Source: DAIODI01 sp046349255 (GTDB lineage: Bacteria > Pseudomonadota > Alphaproteobacteria > Rhizobiales > Aestuariivirgaceae). Taken from it: 64,000 nucleotides of DNA. Within the stretch, counting starts at the first letter, position 1. The number at the start of each line of letters is the position of its first letter. The notes below the pieces were generated by a model, which was not told where the DNA came from, made no database searches, and was given only the letters and a program-made list of their open reading frames with translations. A program made the position numbers and the translations under genes. This document shows, one piece after another, positions 49,991-59,229 of this stretch. The stretch is taken from contig JAXMCR010000005.1 in NCBI GenBank assembly GCA_046349255.1, forward strand, positions 372,001 to 436,000, in the 5' to 3' direction.

Positions 49991-51591
49991 GCCGCGAGCG
50001 CCACGCCCTCGAGCGCTGCAGCGAGCAGGCGGCGCGTGTATTCTTCTCGGGGACGCAGGAACACCGCCTCGCTGTCGCCCTCCTCGACCACCTTGCCGTC
50101 CTTCATCACCATGATCCGGTCCGCCATCGCGCGCACAACCTTCAGATCATGGCTGATGAACAGATAGGCAAGGTCGTGGCGCGCCTGAAGATCGCGCAGC
50201 AGGTCGACGATCTGCGTCTGCACCTGCCGGTCGAGGGCGGACGTCGGCTCGTCCAGCACCACCACGGCCGGCTTCAGGATCATGGCCCGGGCGATGGCGA
50301 TTCGCTGGCGCTGGCCGCCGGAGAACTCGTGCGGGTAGCGGTTGCGCAGGCCCGGGTCGAGCGCCACCTCCTCGAACGCCTTCGCCGCCGCCCGGTCGCG
50401 CTCGGCGCGCGACAGTTCCGGCGCGTGCACCAGAAGCCCCTCCGAGACGATCTCGCCGGCCGTAAGCCTCGGCGACAGCGAGCCGAACGGATCCTGCAGC
50501 ACGATCTGCAGCCGCTTGCGCAGCGGCCGCATCGCCGCCTTGTCGAGGCCCGAGATGTCCTTGCCCTCGAACAGCACCGTTCCTTCGGATGGCAGGAGCC
50601 GGAGCAGCGCGCGGGCAAGCGTCGACTTGCCGGAGCCTGACTCCCCGACGATGCCGATCGTCTCGCCGCGCCTCAGCCTGAGCGAGACGTTGTCGACCGC
50701 GTGGATCAGGAGCGGGGGCGGCCCGAACAGCCCGCCGCCCAGCTTGAAGGTGAGATCGACCTTGCGGCCCTCGAGGACCACCGGCGATCCCGGTGCGGGC
50801 GGCGCCTTGGTGCCTGTGGGCTCGGCCGCCAGTAGCGCCTTCGTGTAACTGGCCTCGGGATGGGCGAACACGCGCGCGGTCTGCCCTTGCTCCACCACCT
50901 CGCCGCGACGCATGACGACGACTCGGTCGCCGATGCGGCGCACGATCCCGAGGTCGTGGGTGATGAACACCATCGCCATGCCGAGGCGGGTCTGGAGGTC
51001 CTTGAGCAGCGCGAGGATCTCGGCCTGGATGGTGACGTCGAGCGCCGTCGTCGGCTCGTCGGCGATCAGCACGTCGGGATCGTTGGCGATCGCCATGGCG
51101 ATCATCACGCGCTGGCGCTGGCCGCCCGACAGCTCGTGCGGATAGGATTTCAATCGTCGCCCGGGATCGGGGATGCGGACGAGCTTGAGAAGCTCCTCGG
51201 CCCGCGCCAGCGCGGCGCGCCGGTCGAGGCCCTGATGGCGCATGATCGGCTCGACGAGCTGGTTGCCGATCGTCCACAGGGGATCGAGCGATGTCATCGG
51301 CTCCTGGAAGATCATGGTGATCTTCCGGCCACGGACGGTGTTGAGCTCGGCGGCGTCGAGCGCGAGCAGGTTCCGGCCGCGGTAGTCGACGACGCCTTCG
51401 GCCGTGCCGTTCGAGGCGAGGAGTCCCATCGCCGCCATCATGAGCTGGCTCTTGCCCGAGCCCGACTCGCCGACGATCGCCACCGTCTCGCCTGCAGAGA
51501 CATCGAGGGAGACGCCCTTCACCGCCTCGACCGCCCCATCGAGCGTGCGGAAGGTAACGCAAACATTCTCGAGCGACAGGACCGGTGCCAT
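49987..51591 (-). CDS. Oligopeptide ABC transporter ATPase, two ATPase domains fused (YejF-like)
   Basis: 534 residues from the ATG at 51591. Two complete ABC ATPases: first with Walker A GESGSGKSQ, signature LSGGQRQRVMIAMAI, Walker B VLIADEPTTALD; second with GESGSGKST, FSGGQRQRIAIARAM and VVVLDEPTSALD. Each is followed by an oligopeptide-type C-terminal stretch (the EVVEQGQTARVFAHPEASYT kind). Equivalent to OppD plus OppF in one chain. Energises peptide uptake via the two permeases just upstream. The first Walker A has Gln in place of the final Thr/Ser, a tolerated change. Confidence 0.94.
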   Translation of the reverse strand: MAPVLSLENVCVTFRTLDGAVEAVKGVSLDVSAGETVAIVGESGSGKSQLMMAAMGLLASNGTAEGVVDYRGRNLLALDAAELNTVRGRKITMIFQEPMTSLDPLWTIGNQLVEPIMRHQGLDRRAALARAEELLKLVRIPDPGRRLKSYPHELSGGQRQRVMIAMAIANDPDVLIADEPTTALDVTIQAEILALLKDLQTRLGMAMVFITHDLGIVRRIGDRVVVMRRGEVVEQGQTARVFAHPEASYTKALLAAEPTGTKAPPAPGSPVVLEGRKVDLTFKLGGGLFGPPPLLIHAVDNVSLRLRRGETIGIVGESGSGKSTLARALLRLLPSEGTVLFEGKDISGLDKAAMRPLRKRLQIVLQDPFGSLSPRLTAGEIVSEGLLVHAPELSRAERDRAAAKAFEEVALDPGLRNRYPHEFSGGQRQRIAIARAMILKPAVVVLDEPTSALDRQVQTQIVDLLRDLQARHDLAYLFISHDLKVVRAMADRIMVMKDGKVVEEGDSEAVFLRPREEYTRRLLAAALEGVALAA

Positions 51592-51593
51592 GA

Positions 51594-52727
51594 TCAGCGG
51601 TCCTTCGGGTCGAGCGCGTCGCGCAGGCCGTCGCCGATGAAGTTCAGCGCGAACAGCGTGGACGTGAGGAAGAGCGACGGGAAGATCAGCAGCCAGTTGG
51701 CGGCCGGGATGTTGTTCTTGCCCTGCGAGATGAGGACACCCCAGCTCGACATCGGCTCCTGCACGCCGAGGCCGAAGTAGGACAGGAAGCTTTCGAGGAT
51801 GATCACCTGCGGCACGAGCAGCGTCATGTAGATGACGACGGGTCCCAGGAGGTTCGGCACGATGTGCCGGCGCAGGATGCCGGTCCAGCCGACGCCCAGG
51901 GCTTCCGCCGCCTGCACGTACTCCTGGCGCTTGATCGACAACGTCTGCCCGCGGACGATGCGGGCCATGTCGAGCCATAGTACGGCGGCGACCCCTAAGA
52001 ACATCAGGAGGAAATTCCGCCCGAAGAAAACCACGAGCATGATCACGAAGAAGATGAACGGCAGCGAATAGAGGACGTCGACGATGCGCATCATCACCTC
52101 GTCCGTCTTGCCGCCGATGAGGCCCGAGGTCGCGCCGTAGGCGACCCCGATGACGACCGAGACGAGACCGCCGAGGAAACCGATGGCGAGGGAAACGCGC
52201 CCGGCAATGAGCGTGCGAGTCAGCATGTCGCGGCCGTTCGAGTCGGTGCCGAACAGGAAGTACATGCGATGAATCTTCGCCCGCATCGTCAGCGTCAGTC
52301 CCCCATCAGCGGTGCCTTCGACGGCGGCGTCGGAAAAGACCGACGAGCGATCGAGGTAGCGGGTGACGCGCGCGTCGATCGGCTTCGCTGACTTCACCGT
52401 CACCACGATCCCGTCGCCCTCCTCCGACCAGGATACGATGTCGAGGCGCGCGCGTTTCATCGCCTCGGTCAGCGCCCCGCCGATCTGGTCAGCCTTCGGG
52501 TACGGCGACATCGACGGCGGCATCCGCACGTAATCGGGGTAGATCGTCGAGAACTCGTGCCCGGTGAACCACGGGCCGGCGATGCAGGCGATGACCATCG
52601 CGAGCAGGAACCAGGCGCTCACCACGGCGGCGCGGTTCGCCTTGAGCCTGCCCCAGGCGTCGGCCCAGAGCGAGCGCCCTTGCGCTTCCTCGGCCGGGAC
52701 GGGTTCGAGTGCGGCGAGGTCAGTCAT
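51594..52727 (-). CDS. Peptide ABC transporter permease, OppC type
   Basis: 377 residues. An N-terminal cytoplasmic leader and helix 1 (AAVVSAWFLLAMVIACIAG), then an unusually large periplasmic insert of ~140 residues (WFTGHEFSTIYPDYVRMPPS ... KSAKPIDARVTRYLDRSSVF) before five more helices. The insert includes FGTDSNGRDMLTRTLIAGRV, the OppC signature. EAA motif EALGVGWTGILRRHIVPNLL. Overlaps the OppB gene by eight bases. Confidence 0.92.
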   Translation of the reverse strand: MTDLAALEPVPAEEAQGRSLWADAWGRLKANRAAVVSAWFLLAMVIACIAGPWFTGHEFSTIYPDYVRMPPSMSPYPKADQIGGALTEAMKRARLDIVSWSEEGDGIVVTVKSAKPIDARVTRYLDRSSVFSDAAVEGTADGGLTLTMRAKIHRMYFLFGTDSNGRDMLTRTLIAGRVSLAIGFLGGLVSVVIGVAYGATSGLIGGKTDEVMMRIVDVLYSLPFIFFVIMLVVFFGRNFLLMFLGVAAVLWLDMARIVRGQTLSIKRQEYVQAAEALGVGWTGILRRHIVPNLLGPVVIYMTLLVPQVIILESFLSYFGLGVQEPMSSWGVLISQGKNNIPAANWLLIFPSLFLTSTLFALNFIGDGLRDALDPKDR

Positions 52728-53643
52728 AGCGCACCCGGGGGTCGATCAGCGCGTAGAGCACGTCCACGATGAGGTTGAACACGATCGTGAAGATCGCGAT
52801 TACCACCACCGTGCCCATGACCAGCGTGTAGTCGCGATTGAGGGCCGCCTCGATGAAGTAGCGCCCGACGCCGGGGATGGCGAAGATCGACTCGACGATG
52901 ATCGAGCCGGTGAGGAGCGCCGCGGCAGCAGGCCCCGCGTACGAGACGATCGGCAGGAGAGCACCGCGCAGCGCGTGTTTCACCACGACGGAGAACTGCG
53001 AGAGACCGAGCGCGCGCGCGGTGCGGATGTGGTGCGAGCGCAGCGCCTCGATCATCGAGCCGCGCATCAGCCGCGCCACGATGGCGATCTGCGGCAGCGC
53101 GAGCGTGAGGACCGGTCCGATCTTGTTGACCAGCGCGCCGCCGCCCCAGCCGGCGACCGGCACGAGCTGCAGCGTCAGTGCGAAGAGAAGCTGGTAGAGC
53201 GGTGCGACAACGAACGTCGGGATCGTCGAGCCCGCGGTCGCGAGCGCGATGACCCCGTAGTCCGCCGACTTGTTCTGGTTGAGCGCGGCGATCACGCCGA
53301 GGATGCCGCCGAGCACCAGCGCCAGCGCCAGGGCGGTCGCGCCGAGCTCGATCGACACTGGCAGGCCGGTGCGGAACAGGTCCGCCACGGTGAAGTCCGG
53401 CATGTTGTAGGAGGGGCCGAGATCGCCGTGCAGCAGGTCGCGCAGGTAGTAGGCGTACTGCTGCCAGAGCGGTGCGTCGAGATGATAGACGCGCTCGAGG
53501 TTCGCCTTGATCGTGGGGTTGAGCCCGCGCTCCTGGTTGAAGGGGCCGCCGGGGGCCACCCGCATCAGGAAGAACGAGATCGTCACGATCGCGAACAGCG
53601 TCGGGATCGCCGTCAGGAGACGCTTCAGGACGTAACGCAGCAT
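52720..53643 (-). CDS. Peptide ABC transporter permease, OppB type
   Basis: 307 residues, six helices. N-terminal MLRYVLKRLLTAIPTLFAIV and ISFFLMRVAPGGPFNQE are typical of OppB/DppB. EAA motif TARALGLSQFSVVVKHALRG. Second gene of the SBP-OppB-OppC-ATPase operon. Confidence 0.94.
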   Translation of the reverse strand: MLRYVLKRLLTAIPTLFAIVTISFFLMRVAPGGPFNQERGLNPTIKANLERVYHLDAPLWQQYAYYLRDLLHGDLGPSYNMPDFTVADLFRTGLPVSIELGATALALALVLGGILGVIAALNQNKSADYGVIALATAGSTIPTFVVAPLYQLLFALTLQLVPVAGWGGGALVNKIGPVLTLALPQIAIVARLMRGSMIEALRSHHIRTARALGLSQFSVVVKHALRGALLPIVSYAGPAAAALLTGSIIVESIFAIPGVGRYFIEAALNRDYTLVMGTVVVIAIFTIVFNLIVDVLYALIDPRVRYD

Positions 53644-53664
53644 GGCCGTGCGGGGGCTTCGCCA

Positions 53665-53688
53665 CCGCCGGGGAATGAACCCCGGCGG
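53665..53688 (-). promoter_or_regulatory. Intercistronic stem-loop between binding-protein and permease genes
   Basis: Perfect 9-bp stem CCGCCGGGG / CCCCGGCGG with a 6-nt loop in the 65-nt gap, without a T-run. In binding-protein operons such hairpins protect the upstream mRNA and let the binding protein outnumber the membrane parts; that role is inferred here. Confidence 0.6.
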
Positions 53689-53708
53689 CGGGAGTCAGCC
53701 TGTCGGCG

Positions 53709-55298
53709 TCACTCCTTCGAGATGAAGCGCGACGGGTGCACGTCCATCACGTTGTCATCGAAGCCCTTGAGCTTCGACGATACGAGGTTGTGGTAGCTGT
53801 AGAACAGGAGCGGGATCTGCCCGTGGTCGTTGAGCAGGATCGCCTCCGCCGCGGCGAGGTCCTTCAGCCGCTCGTCCGCATTGCCGCCGGCAGCAGCCGC
53901 CTTGTCCATCGCCGCCTCGAAGGCATCGCTCTTGTACTGGGCGTAGTTGTTTCCGGAAGCCTTGCGCGAGATGCCGAGGAACGTCTCCGGGTCCTTGTAG
54001 TCGGCGATCCAGGCGGCTCGCGCGATGTCGAAGTTGCCCTTCTGCTCGAGGAAGCCGTAGTGCGTCTTGGTGTCGGTGTTGACGAGCGACACTTCGACGC
54101 CGAGCGGCTTCAGCTGCTCCTGGATCGCGACCGCCGTGTTCTTGTGGTTTTCCGACGTGTTGAACCGGATCTCCATCTTCAAGGGCTTGTCCGGCCCGTA
54201 GCCGAGGTCGGTCAGGATCTTCTTCGCCGCATCCTCACGGTCGAGCTGCGACATCGAGGCGTAGTCGAAGGTCGGCGGCGTGTAGCCCGCGATGCCCGGA
54301 GGCACCATCGAGTAGGCCGGGATCATGCTGTTGCCCCACACCTTTTCGGCGAGGTAGTCGCGGTCGATCGCCATCGAGATCGCGCGGCGCAGCTGAACGT
54401 TCGTCCACGGATCCTTGTCGGTCTTGAACGCATAGTAGTACGTGCCGAGGTAGGGGCCGATGTGCACCTGGTCGCCGAGCTTGGCGCGGATGTCGGCGAG
54501 CTGCTCGGTCGGCATGTCGTCGTTCGAGTCGAGTTCGCCGGCCTCGAAGCGCTTCAGCGCGGTCGAGCGGTCTTCCGTCGGGATGTAGTTCACGACGTCA
54601 ATCTTCACGTTCGCCGCATCGTAGAACTTCGGGTTCTTCACGAGCTTGATGTGGTCGTTCGGCACGAACTCGGCGAGTGTGAACGCGCCGTTCGAGACGA
54701 GGTTGCCCGGCTTGATCCAGTCCGCGCCAAGCTTCTCGATCGCCGCCTTGTTGACCGGGTAGGTCGCCTGGTGGGTCAGCATCTCGAGGAAGTAGGGCGT
54801 CGGCGCCTTGAGCGTGATCTCGAGCGTCTCGGGATCGATCGCCTTGACGCCGAGGTCCTCGACCTTCGCCTTGCCGCCGTTGATCTCCTCGCCGTTCTTC
54901 ACGACGTAGAGCATCGAGGCGTATTCGGCCGCGGTCGCCGGGTCGAGCAGGCGGCGGAAAGAATAGACGAAGTCGTCGGCGGTGACGGGATCGCCGTTCG
55001 ACCAGGTCGCGCCCTTGCGCAGCTTGAAGGTGTAGACGGTGCCGTCGGGCGACACGGTCCAGCTTTCGGCGGCGCCCGGAATGAGGTTCGCCTTGGTGTC
55101 CTGCATCACGAGCCCCATGAAGAGGTCGCGCAGGATGTTGGCTTCGTAGGTGGTCGACGTCTTGTGTGGATCGAGGGATTCGGGATCGGCGGAGTTGCCA
55201 CGGTTGTAGACGACTTCCGCGTGGGCAATCGGGGCGGTGACCGCGCCGACCACGAGCATCGCGAGCATCGCGAGCCAGAGTGACAAACGTGTACGCAT
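53709..55298 (-). CDS. Peptide ABC transporter solute-binding protein, OppA family
   Basis: 529 residues from the ATG at 55298 (GAGGGAGG upstream). Signal peptide MRTRLSLWLAMLAMLVVGAV, cleavage near AHA/EV. RGNSADPESLDPHKTSTTYE and PDGTVYTFKLRKGATWSNGD are family 5 hallmarks; ISMAIDRDYLAEKVWGNSMI is the hinge/ligand region typical of OppA/MppA. Binds oligopeptides in the periplasm for the following transporter. First gene of its operon. Confidence 0.94.
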   Translation of the reverse strand: MRTRLSLWLAMLAMLVVGAVTAPIAHAEVVYNRGNSADPESLDPHKTSTTYEANILRDLFMGLVMQDTKANLIPGAAESWTVSPDGTVYTFKLRKGATWSNGDPVTADDFVYSFRRLLDPATAAEYASMLYVVKNGEEINGGKAKVEDLGVKAIDPETLEITLKAPTPYFLEMLTHQATYPVNKAAIEKLGADWIKPGNLVSNGAFTLAEFVPNDHIKLVKNPKFYDAANVKIDVVNYIPTEDRSTALKRFEAGELDSNDDMPTEQLADIRAKLGDQVHIGPYLGTYYYAFKTDKDPWTNVQLRRAISMAIDRDYLAEKVWGNSMIPAYSMVPPGIAGYTPPTFDYASMSQLDREDAAKKILTDLGYGPDKPLKMEIRFNTSENHKNTAVAIQEQLKPLGVEVSLVNTDTKTHYGFLEQKGNFDIARAAWIADYKDPETFLGISRKASGNNYAQYKSDAFEAAMDKAAAAGGNADERLKDLAAAEAILLNDHGQIPLLFYSYHNLVSSKLKGFDDNVMDVHPSRFISKE

Positions 55299-55464
55299 GT
55301 TTTTTGTGACCTCCCTCAAGTGGACAGTTGTTTCCCTCGTCCAGGCGATCGGGAGCCTATCACGAATTTTTCACGCGGCGCACAGGGGTTCGCCGAGCCG
55401 CCGAAATCCCTTGCCGCCCGCGGCGTTCAACCATATACAAGCCGCCGTCCAACCGACCTTTGAT

Positions 55465-55539
<75 letters not shown>

Positions 55540-55774
55540 GTTTTCCGTTTCCGGCTGCTGCCGGGTGCCGGTTGGCGATTTCTTCACGGTACTGTCGCTT
55601 TCGCCGCCCTTCCTGTTGGCGGAACGACCGGGTTTGCGGTTTAGTGGAGTCGGCCGCGAATCCCCGAACGGGAACGCGGTGCGTCATTTCCGGGGGCGGA
55701 CGTGACCAGAGGCCAAGAGGGACCGGGGCCGCGCGCAAGCGAAAGCCGGTCGTTCGCGCGGAGAGGAGATCGAT

Positions 55775-56125
55775 ATGCGCAAGAGTCCGTTCGTGGTCGC
55801 AGTGGCGGTCGCGGCCGCCCTGTCGGCCGCAGCGCCTTCGGCCAACGCCTGGAGAGCGGTCGCCGTGGGCGGTTACCACGGCGGCGCCGTAGCCGTCGGC
55901 GGTTATCACGGAGCCTACGTCGGTTATCACGGCGGCGGCTGGTACGGCGGCGGCTATCATGGCGGCTGCTGGGGCTGCGGTGCAGTCGCGGCGGGTGCTG
56001 CCGCGGGCGTCGTGGCGGGAGCCACCGTCGCTGCGGCGGCGGCACGCCCCTATTACCCGCCGGTTTACTACCCGGCCGGCGCTGCCTGCCCGCCCTATCC
56101 GCCTTACCCCTGGTATTGCCAGTGA
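55775..56125 (+). CDS. Small exported Gly/Tyr/His-rich protein
   Basis: 116 residues, GAGGAG before the ATG at 55775. Signal peptide MRKSPFVVAVAVAAALSAAA, cleavage near ANA/WR. Repeats of VAVGGYHGGA and VGYHGGGWYGGGYHGG give a His/Gly/Tyr-rich segment that could bind metals. Then a hydrophobic Ala/Val helix (AVAAGAAAGVVAGATVAAAA) and a Pro/Tyr tail with cysteines (CPPYPPYPWYCQ). Different family from the 7.3-8.1 kb pair. Membrane or envelope protein of unknown function. Confidence 0.8.
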   Translation: MRKSPFVVAVAVAAALSAAAPSANAWRAVAVGGYHGGAVAVGGYHGAYVGYHGGGWYGGGYHGGCWGCGAVAAGAAAGVVAGATVAAAAARPYYPPVYYPAGAACPPYPPYPWYCQ

Positions 56126-56148
56126 ACCGCACCATCGGAGAACGTTCC

Positions 56149-56628
56149 ATGAAACTTCATCTGGCAACCGCGCTCGCTGCGGGACTTCTTGTTGGCACGC
56201 CACACGCCTTCGCCCAGACGGCGGGCGGGTCCGATACCACCACTGTCGCGGAAAGCGCGCCTGAGGACTCTGCCGCAGCTGATTCCAAGTCTCGGCCGAT
56301 CCCGACTCTGCGGTGCACCTTCACCGACGTCCGGGCGTGCCCGGCCGGCAAGGCGTGCCTGGAAGGCAAGGCCGTGCAGGGCATCACATTGCCCATGAAG
56401 GTGACGGCGGACTTCGAGTCGAACATCGTCGCCTCGATCGACGAGAACGGCTTCGCCCGCGCCGACGAGATCGACCAAACGGTGTCTTCCGCCGGGCAGC
56501 TGATCGTGCAGGGCGTCGATGGCGCCTTCGCCTGGCAGATGGTCATCCACGACAGCAGCGACGCGGTTTCCCTGTCGATGCAGACCGCCGACACGGCGAT
56601 CACGCTCTACGGCAAGTGCACGAAGTAA
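56149..56628 (+). CDS. Hypothetical exported protein
   Basis: 159 residues, GGAGAACG before the ATG at 56149. Signal peptide MKLHLATALAAGLLVGTPHA, cleavage near AFA/QT. A Ser/Asp/Ala-rich linker leads to a compact domain with four cysteines (LRCTFTDVRACPAGKACLEG) and strands (LPMKVTADFESNIVASIDEN, GAFAWQMVIHDSSDAVSLSM), ending in LYGKCTK. Reads like periplasmic proteins with disulphides. It starts 24 nt after the previous gene, so probably the same transcript. No family known to me. Confidence 0.75.
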   Translation: MKLHLATALAAGLLVGTPHAFAQTAGGSDTTTVAESAPEDSAAADSKSRPIPTLRCTFTDVRACPAGKACLEGKAVQGITLPMKVTADFESNIVASIDENGFARADEIDQTVSSAGQLIVQGVDGAFAWQMVIHDSSDAVSLSMQTADTAITLYGKCTK

Positions 56629-56634
56629 CAACTC

Positions 56635-56666
56635 CGGGACGCGCCAAGAAGAGGCGCGTCCCGTTT
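56635..56666 (+). terminator. Terminator of the 55775-56628 unit
   Basis: Perfect 11-bp stem CGGGACGCGCC / GGCGCGTCCCG with a 7-nt loop then TTT, 7 nt after the stop. Confidence 0.85.
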
Positions 56667-56910
56667 GCACCGGCGAGTCGCGTGTAGCTCAAGTTTATCG
56701 ACAGTTGTACCAGCGATCGTGAATCCGTACCTTTCTGGAATTACTAGACAACATCACGCTCTGTTAACCATGATTATCGGTTCATCTATAGGTCATCCCT
56801 GCGCCGCTTGAATTCCCGGCGATTTTCATAAAATTTTCACTCGCGTCGCCGATGAGGGGGCGCGGCAAAAGAAGACCGGGAACAGCGGCTCCCGGACCAA
56901 CAGGGATTTG

Positions 56911-57345
56911 ATGATGAACCTTCGTACAATCGGCAGCCTCGCGCTGCCCCTCGTGCTTGCGCTTGCGGTGTCTTCCGGCGCCCAGGCATCGACATGCAAG
57001 TCGGCCGAGTGTTCGACTTCCAAACTCACGGTACAGTCCTCATCCTCGAAGAAGGCGCTCGCCACGGTGAAGTCCTTCAAGAGCGTGAAGATTTCCAAGA
57101 AGTCCAAATCGTCCAAGAAGGGCTCGGGCGTCGGCTCGACACTGGCTGGCGCCGCGCCGCTCAACATTGTGAACCTCCTGCAGAAGCCGCCGCTTCCGCT
57201 CAAGCCGCTGGGTAATGTCAACCTCAACGACGAGGACAGGATCGCCGATACGCCGATCCCCCCCGCCGGACTGCTGCTCGTGACCGGCCTTCTCGGCGTA
57301 GGCTACCTCAGCCGTCGCAAGGGACTGTCGACCACCGCGGCCTGA
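56911..57345 (+). CDS. Exported Lys/Ser-rich protein with PIPPA-type C-terminal sorting signal
   Basis: 144 residues from the ATG at 56911 (the next ATG is also possible). Signal peptide LRTIGSLALPLVLALAVSSG, cleavage near AQA/ST. Middle part is Lys/Ser-rich (TVQSSSSKKALATVKSFKSV, KISKKSKSSKKGSG) and probably unfolded and cationic. C-terminus DTPIPPAGLLLVTGLLGVGY then LSRRKGLSTTAA: a PIPPA motif, helix and basic tail, i.e. a variant exosortase signal. The only such gene in the backbone part of this window. Confidence 0.75.
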   Translation: MMNLRTIGSLALPLVLALAVSSGAQASTCKSAECSTSKLTVQSSSSKKALATVKSFKSVKISKKSKSSKKGSGVGSTLAGAAPLNIVNLLQKPPLPLKPLGNVNLNDEDRIADTPIPPAGLLLVTGLLGVGYLSRRKGLSTTAA

Positions 57346-57373
57346 CCAACCCCGAGTTTCCGTTGCCCTCAAG

Positions 57374-57400
57374 AGCCCTCGCCATCGGTGGGGGCTTTTT
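57374..57400 (+). terminator. Terminator of the 56911 gene
   Basis: Stem AGCCCTCGCC / GGTGGGGGCT (two wobble pairs) with a 3-nt loop, followed by TTTT, 28 nt after the stop. Confidence 0.8.
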
Positions 57401-57416
57401 GCTGTGCGCTTCCGGA

Positions 57417-58610
57417 TTACTCCTCGCCGGCGCCGTGACGCGCGGAGGTGTCCGCCATGCGCTGGTCGGCCTTCGCGCGGACCGTGCGGGCGACTTCCGG
57501 GTTCCTGTCCATGAACACGCGGAAATCACGCTCCGACAGTTTCAGCAACTCGGTCGGCTGGAGCGAGCGTACGGTCGCCGTGCGGCGCTGGCGCGTCACC
57601 ATCGCAATCTCGCCGAAGAAGTCGCCCTCGCCGAGCCGAACGGGCGTGCCGGGCAGTTCCACCTCGACGCGGCCGTTGACGATGAAGTACATGCCGTCCG
57701 CCTCATCGCCCTTCACGACGATCTCGGTGCCGCCCGGCACCTTGCGAGCGGTCAGCATGGAGGCGAGCTGGGCGATCGCGGCCGCGTCGAGGCGCTGGAA
57801 CAGCGGCACGCGCGCGACCATCGCAAAGCTCACCACGAAGTCGCGCCGCTTGATCTCGTCCTGGAAGCCGGTCGCGATGATGCCGACGGGCAGCGCGAAG
57901 AACATGATGCCCGCGCCCATGGTGAACCCTGCAATGACCTTGCCGACCGTCGTCACAGGCGTCACGTCGCCGTAGCCGACGGTCGAGAGCGTTACGACGG
58001 CCCACCACATCGCGAGCGGGATCGAGCCCATCTTGTCGGGCTGGATCTCTCCCTCCGCGAGGTACATCGCCGCGCCGCTGACGAGGAGCAGGCCGCCGAA
58101 CAGGATGAACGTCCCCGCAAGCCTGCGCCACTCGGCGCCGAGCACGCGGCCGATCGTCTGCAGCGCCGGCACGTAACGGGTCAGCCGGAAGAAGCGCACG
58201 ACGCGCAGCGCCCGCCACATGGCGAGGTCGAACCCGATCAGGGCCGCGAGAATCGTCGGCAGGATCGCGACGAGATCGAGCAGCATGAGCGGCGTCGCCG
58301 CGAAGCGCGCGCGTGCCACCGATTCGGGCAGGCTGCGATAGAACGGGTTGTGCGGCGCGGTCCACAGACGGGCAAGGTACTCGACCGAGAAGATCGCGAC
58401 GCACATCCAGTCGAACTCGTCGAAGGCGGGCCCGTAGCGGGCATTGATCTCCGGCACGGTGGTGAGCACAACGCCGGCGACGTTTGCCAGGATCAAGGCG
58501 ACGATGAAGATGTTGAAGATGCGGGACGGAGTATCGTTGCGCCGGCCCGTCTCGAGGATCTCGAACAGGCGGGCGCGCACCCGCATCAGGGGAGACGTCG
58601 ATACTTCCAT
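57417..58610 (-). CDS. Cyclic-nucleotide-gated potassium channel, MlotiK1-like
   Basis: 397 residues from the ATG at 58610. Six helices; S4 WRALRVVRFFRLTRYVPALQ with spaced arginines; pore filter TLSTVGYGDVTP at ~208-219, giving K+ selectivity; then a linker and a C-terminal cNMP domain (GTEIVVKGDEADGMYFIVNG, FFGEIAMVTRQRRTATVRS), with the Glu and Arg of the nucleotide cassette kept. Somewhat longer than the 355-residue Mesorhizobium loti channel by an N-terminal stretch and a short tail. Inner-membrane tetramer opened by cAMP or cGMP. Confidence 0.93.
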   Translation of the reverse strand: MEVSTSPLMRVRARLFEILETGRRNDTPSRIFNIFIVALILANVAGVVLTTVPEINARYGPAFDEFDWMCVAIFSVEYLARLWTAPHNPFYRSLPESVARARFAATPLMLLDLVAILPTILAALIGFDLAMWRALRVVRFFRLTRYVPALQTIGRVLGAEWRRLAGTFILFGGLLLVSGAAMYLAEGEIQPDKMGSIPLAMWWAVVTLSTVGYGDVTPVTTVGKVIAGFTMGAGIMFFALPVGIIATGFQDEIKRRDFVVSFAMVARVPLFQRLDAAAIAQLASMLTARKVPGGTEIVVKGDEADGMYFIVNGRVEVELPGTPVRLGEGDFFGEIAMVTRQRRTATVRSLQPTELLKLSERDFRVFMDRNPEVARTVRAKADQRMADTSARHGAGEE

Positions 58611-58675
58611 TGCGCCCGGAACGATTGCCCGCCGCCGCGCGCTTGTCCAGCGTCTTGATCGGGAACGGTTTTCCG

Positions 58676-59218
58676 TCAAGAGCGCCGGTCGTGCTGCCGG
58701 CGCCACTCGCGCGGCGGCTCGAATACGCCGGACCAGAGGCCTCGTCGCGCCTGCCGCGCCTCGGCTTCGACGCCGACGTACTCGGCACTTCCGGGATAGG
58801 CGATCGCCCAGCCCTCGGCGACCATCTGCCGGTTGACGTCGATGCCGTTTGCCAGACACACCGCGACGGTACGGCCGAAGCGGTCGGTGTCGCGGGCGGA
58901 ACAGGCGATCTCGCGGCGGTCCGTGAGCCGCTTCAGCGCCTGCTTCGCCTCGCGCCCGCACGGGTACTCTCCGCCGGTCGAGGTTGCGCAGGTCTGGAAC
59001 AGTTCGGGAGCGTCGATGCCGTAGAGCCGGATGTCGCCGTCAGGCCCGCGCAGCGTATCGCCGTCGATCGCAACGAGGCGGCCGGGCGGCGCCGTGCGTG
59101 TATCGACGGCGCCAAACCGGTTCATCGCGAAGAGCACCATCGTCAGGACGAGCAGGAACACCAGCGCATCAGCGATGGTGCGGAACAACGACCGCCGCCT
59201 TGGCCTGCGCCACGCCAT
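58676..59218 (-). CDS. Membrane-anchored thermonuclease (SNase) family protein
   Basis: 180 residues. One N-terminal helix (FRTIADALVFLLVLTMVLFA) anchors a staphylococcal-nuclease fold in the periplasm. Active-site pieces: VAIDGDTLRG (Ca-binding Asp), IRLYGIDAPE (Arg), and DRFGRTVAVCLANGIDVNRQ, MVAEGWAI. Ca-dependent DNA/RNA cleavage expected, though some members are inactive. Close to MoaE on the same strand. Confidence 0.9.
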   Translation of the reverse strand: MAWRRPRRRSLFRTIADALVFLLVLTMVLFAMNRFGAVDTRTAPPGRLVAIDGDTLRGPDGDIRLYGIDAPELFQTCATSTGGEYPCGREAKQALKRLTDRREIACSARDTDRFGRTVAVCLANGIDVNRQMVAEGWAIAYPGSAEYVGVEAEARQARRGLWSGVFEPPREWRRQHDRRS

Positions 59219-59229
59219 AGCCGGTTCCG

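Noticed and set aside
57363..58658. A 431-codon plus-strand frame opposite the potassium channel
   Set aside because: Antisense shadow of a gene with selectivity filter and cNMP domain.
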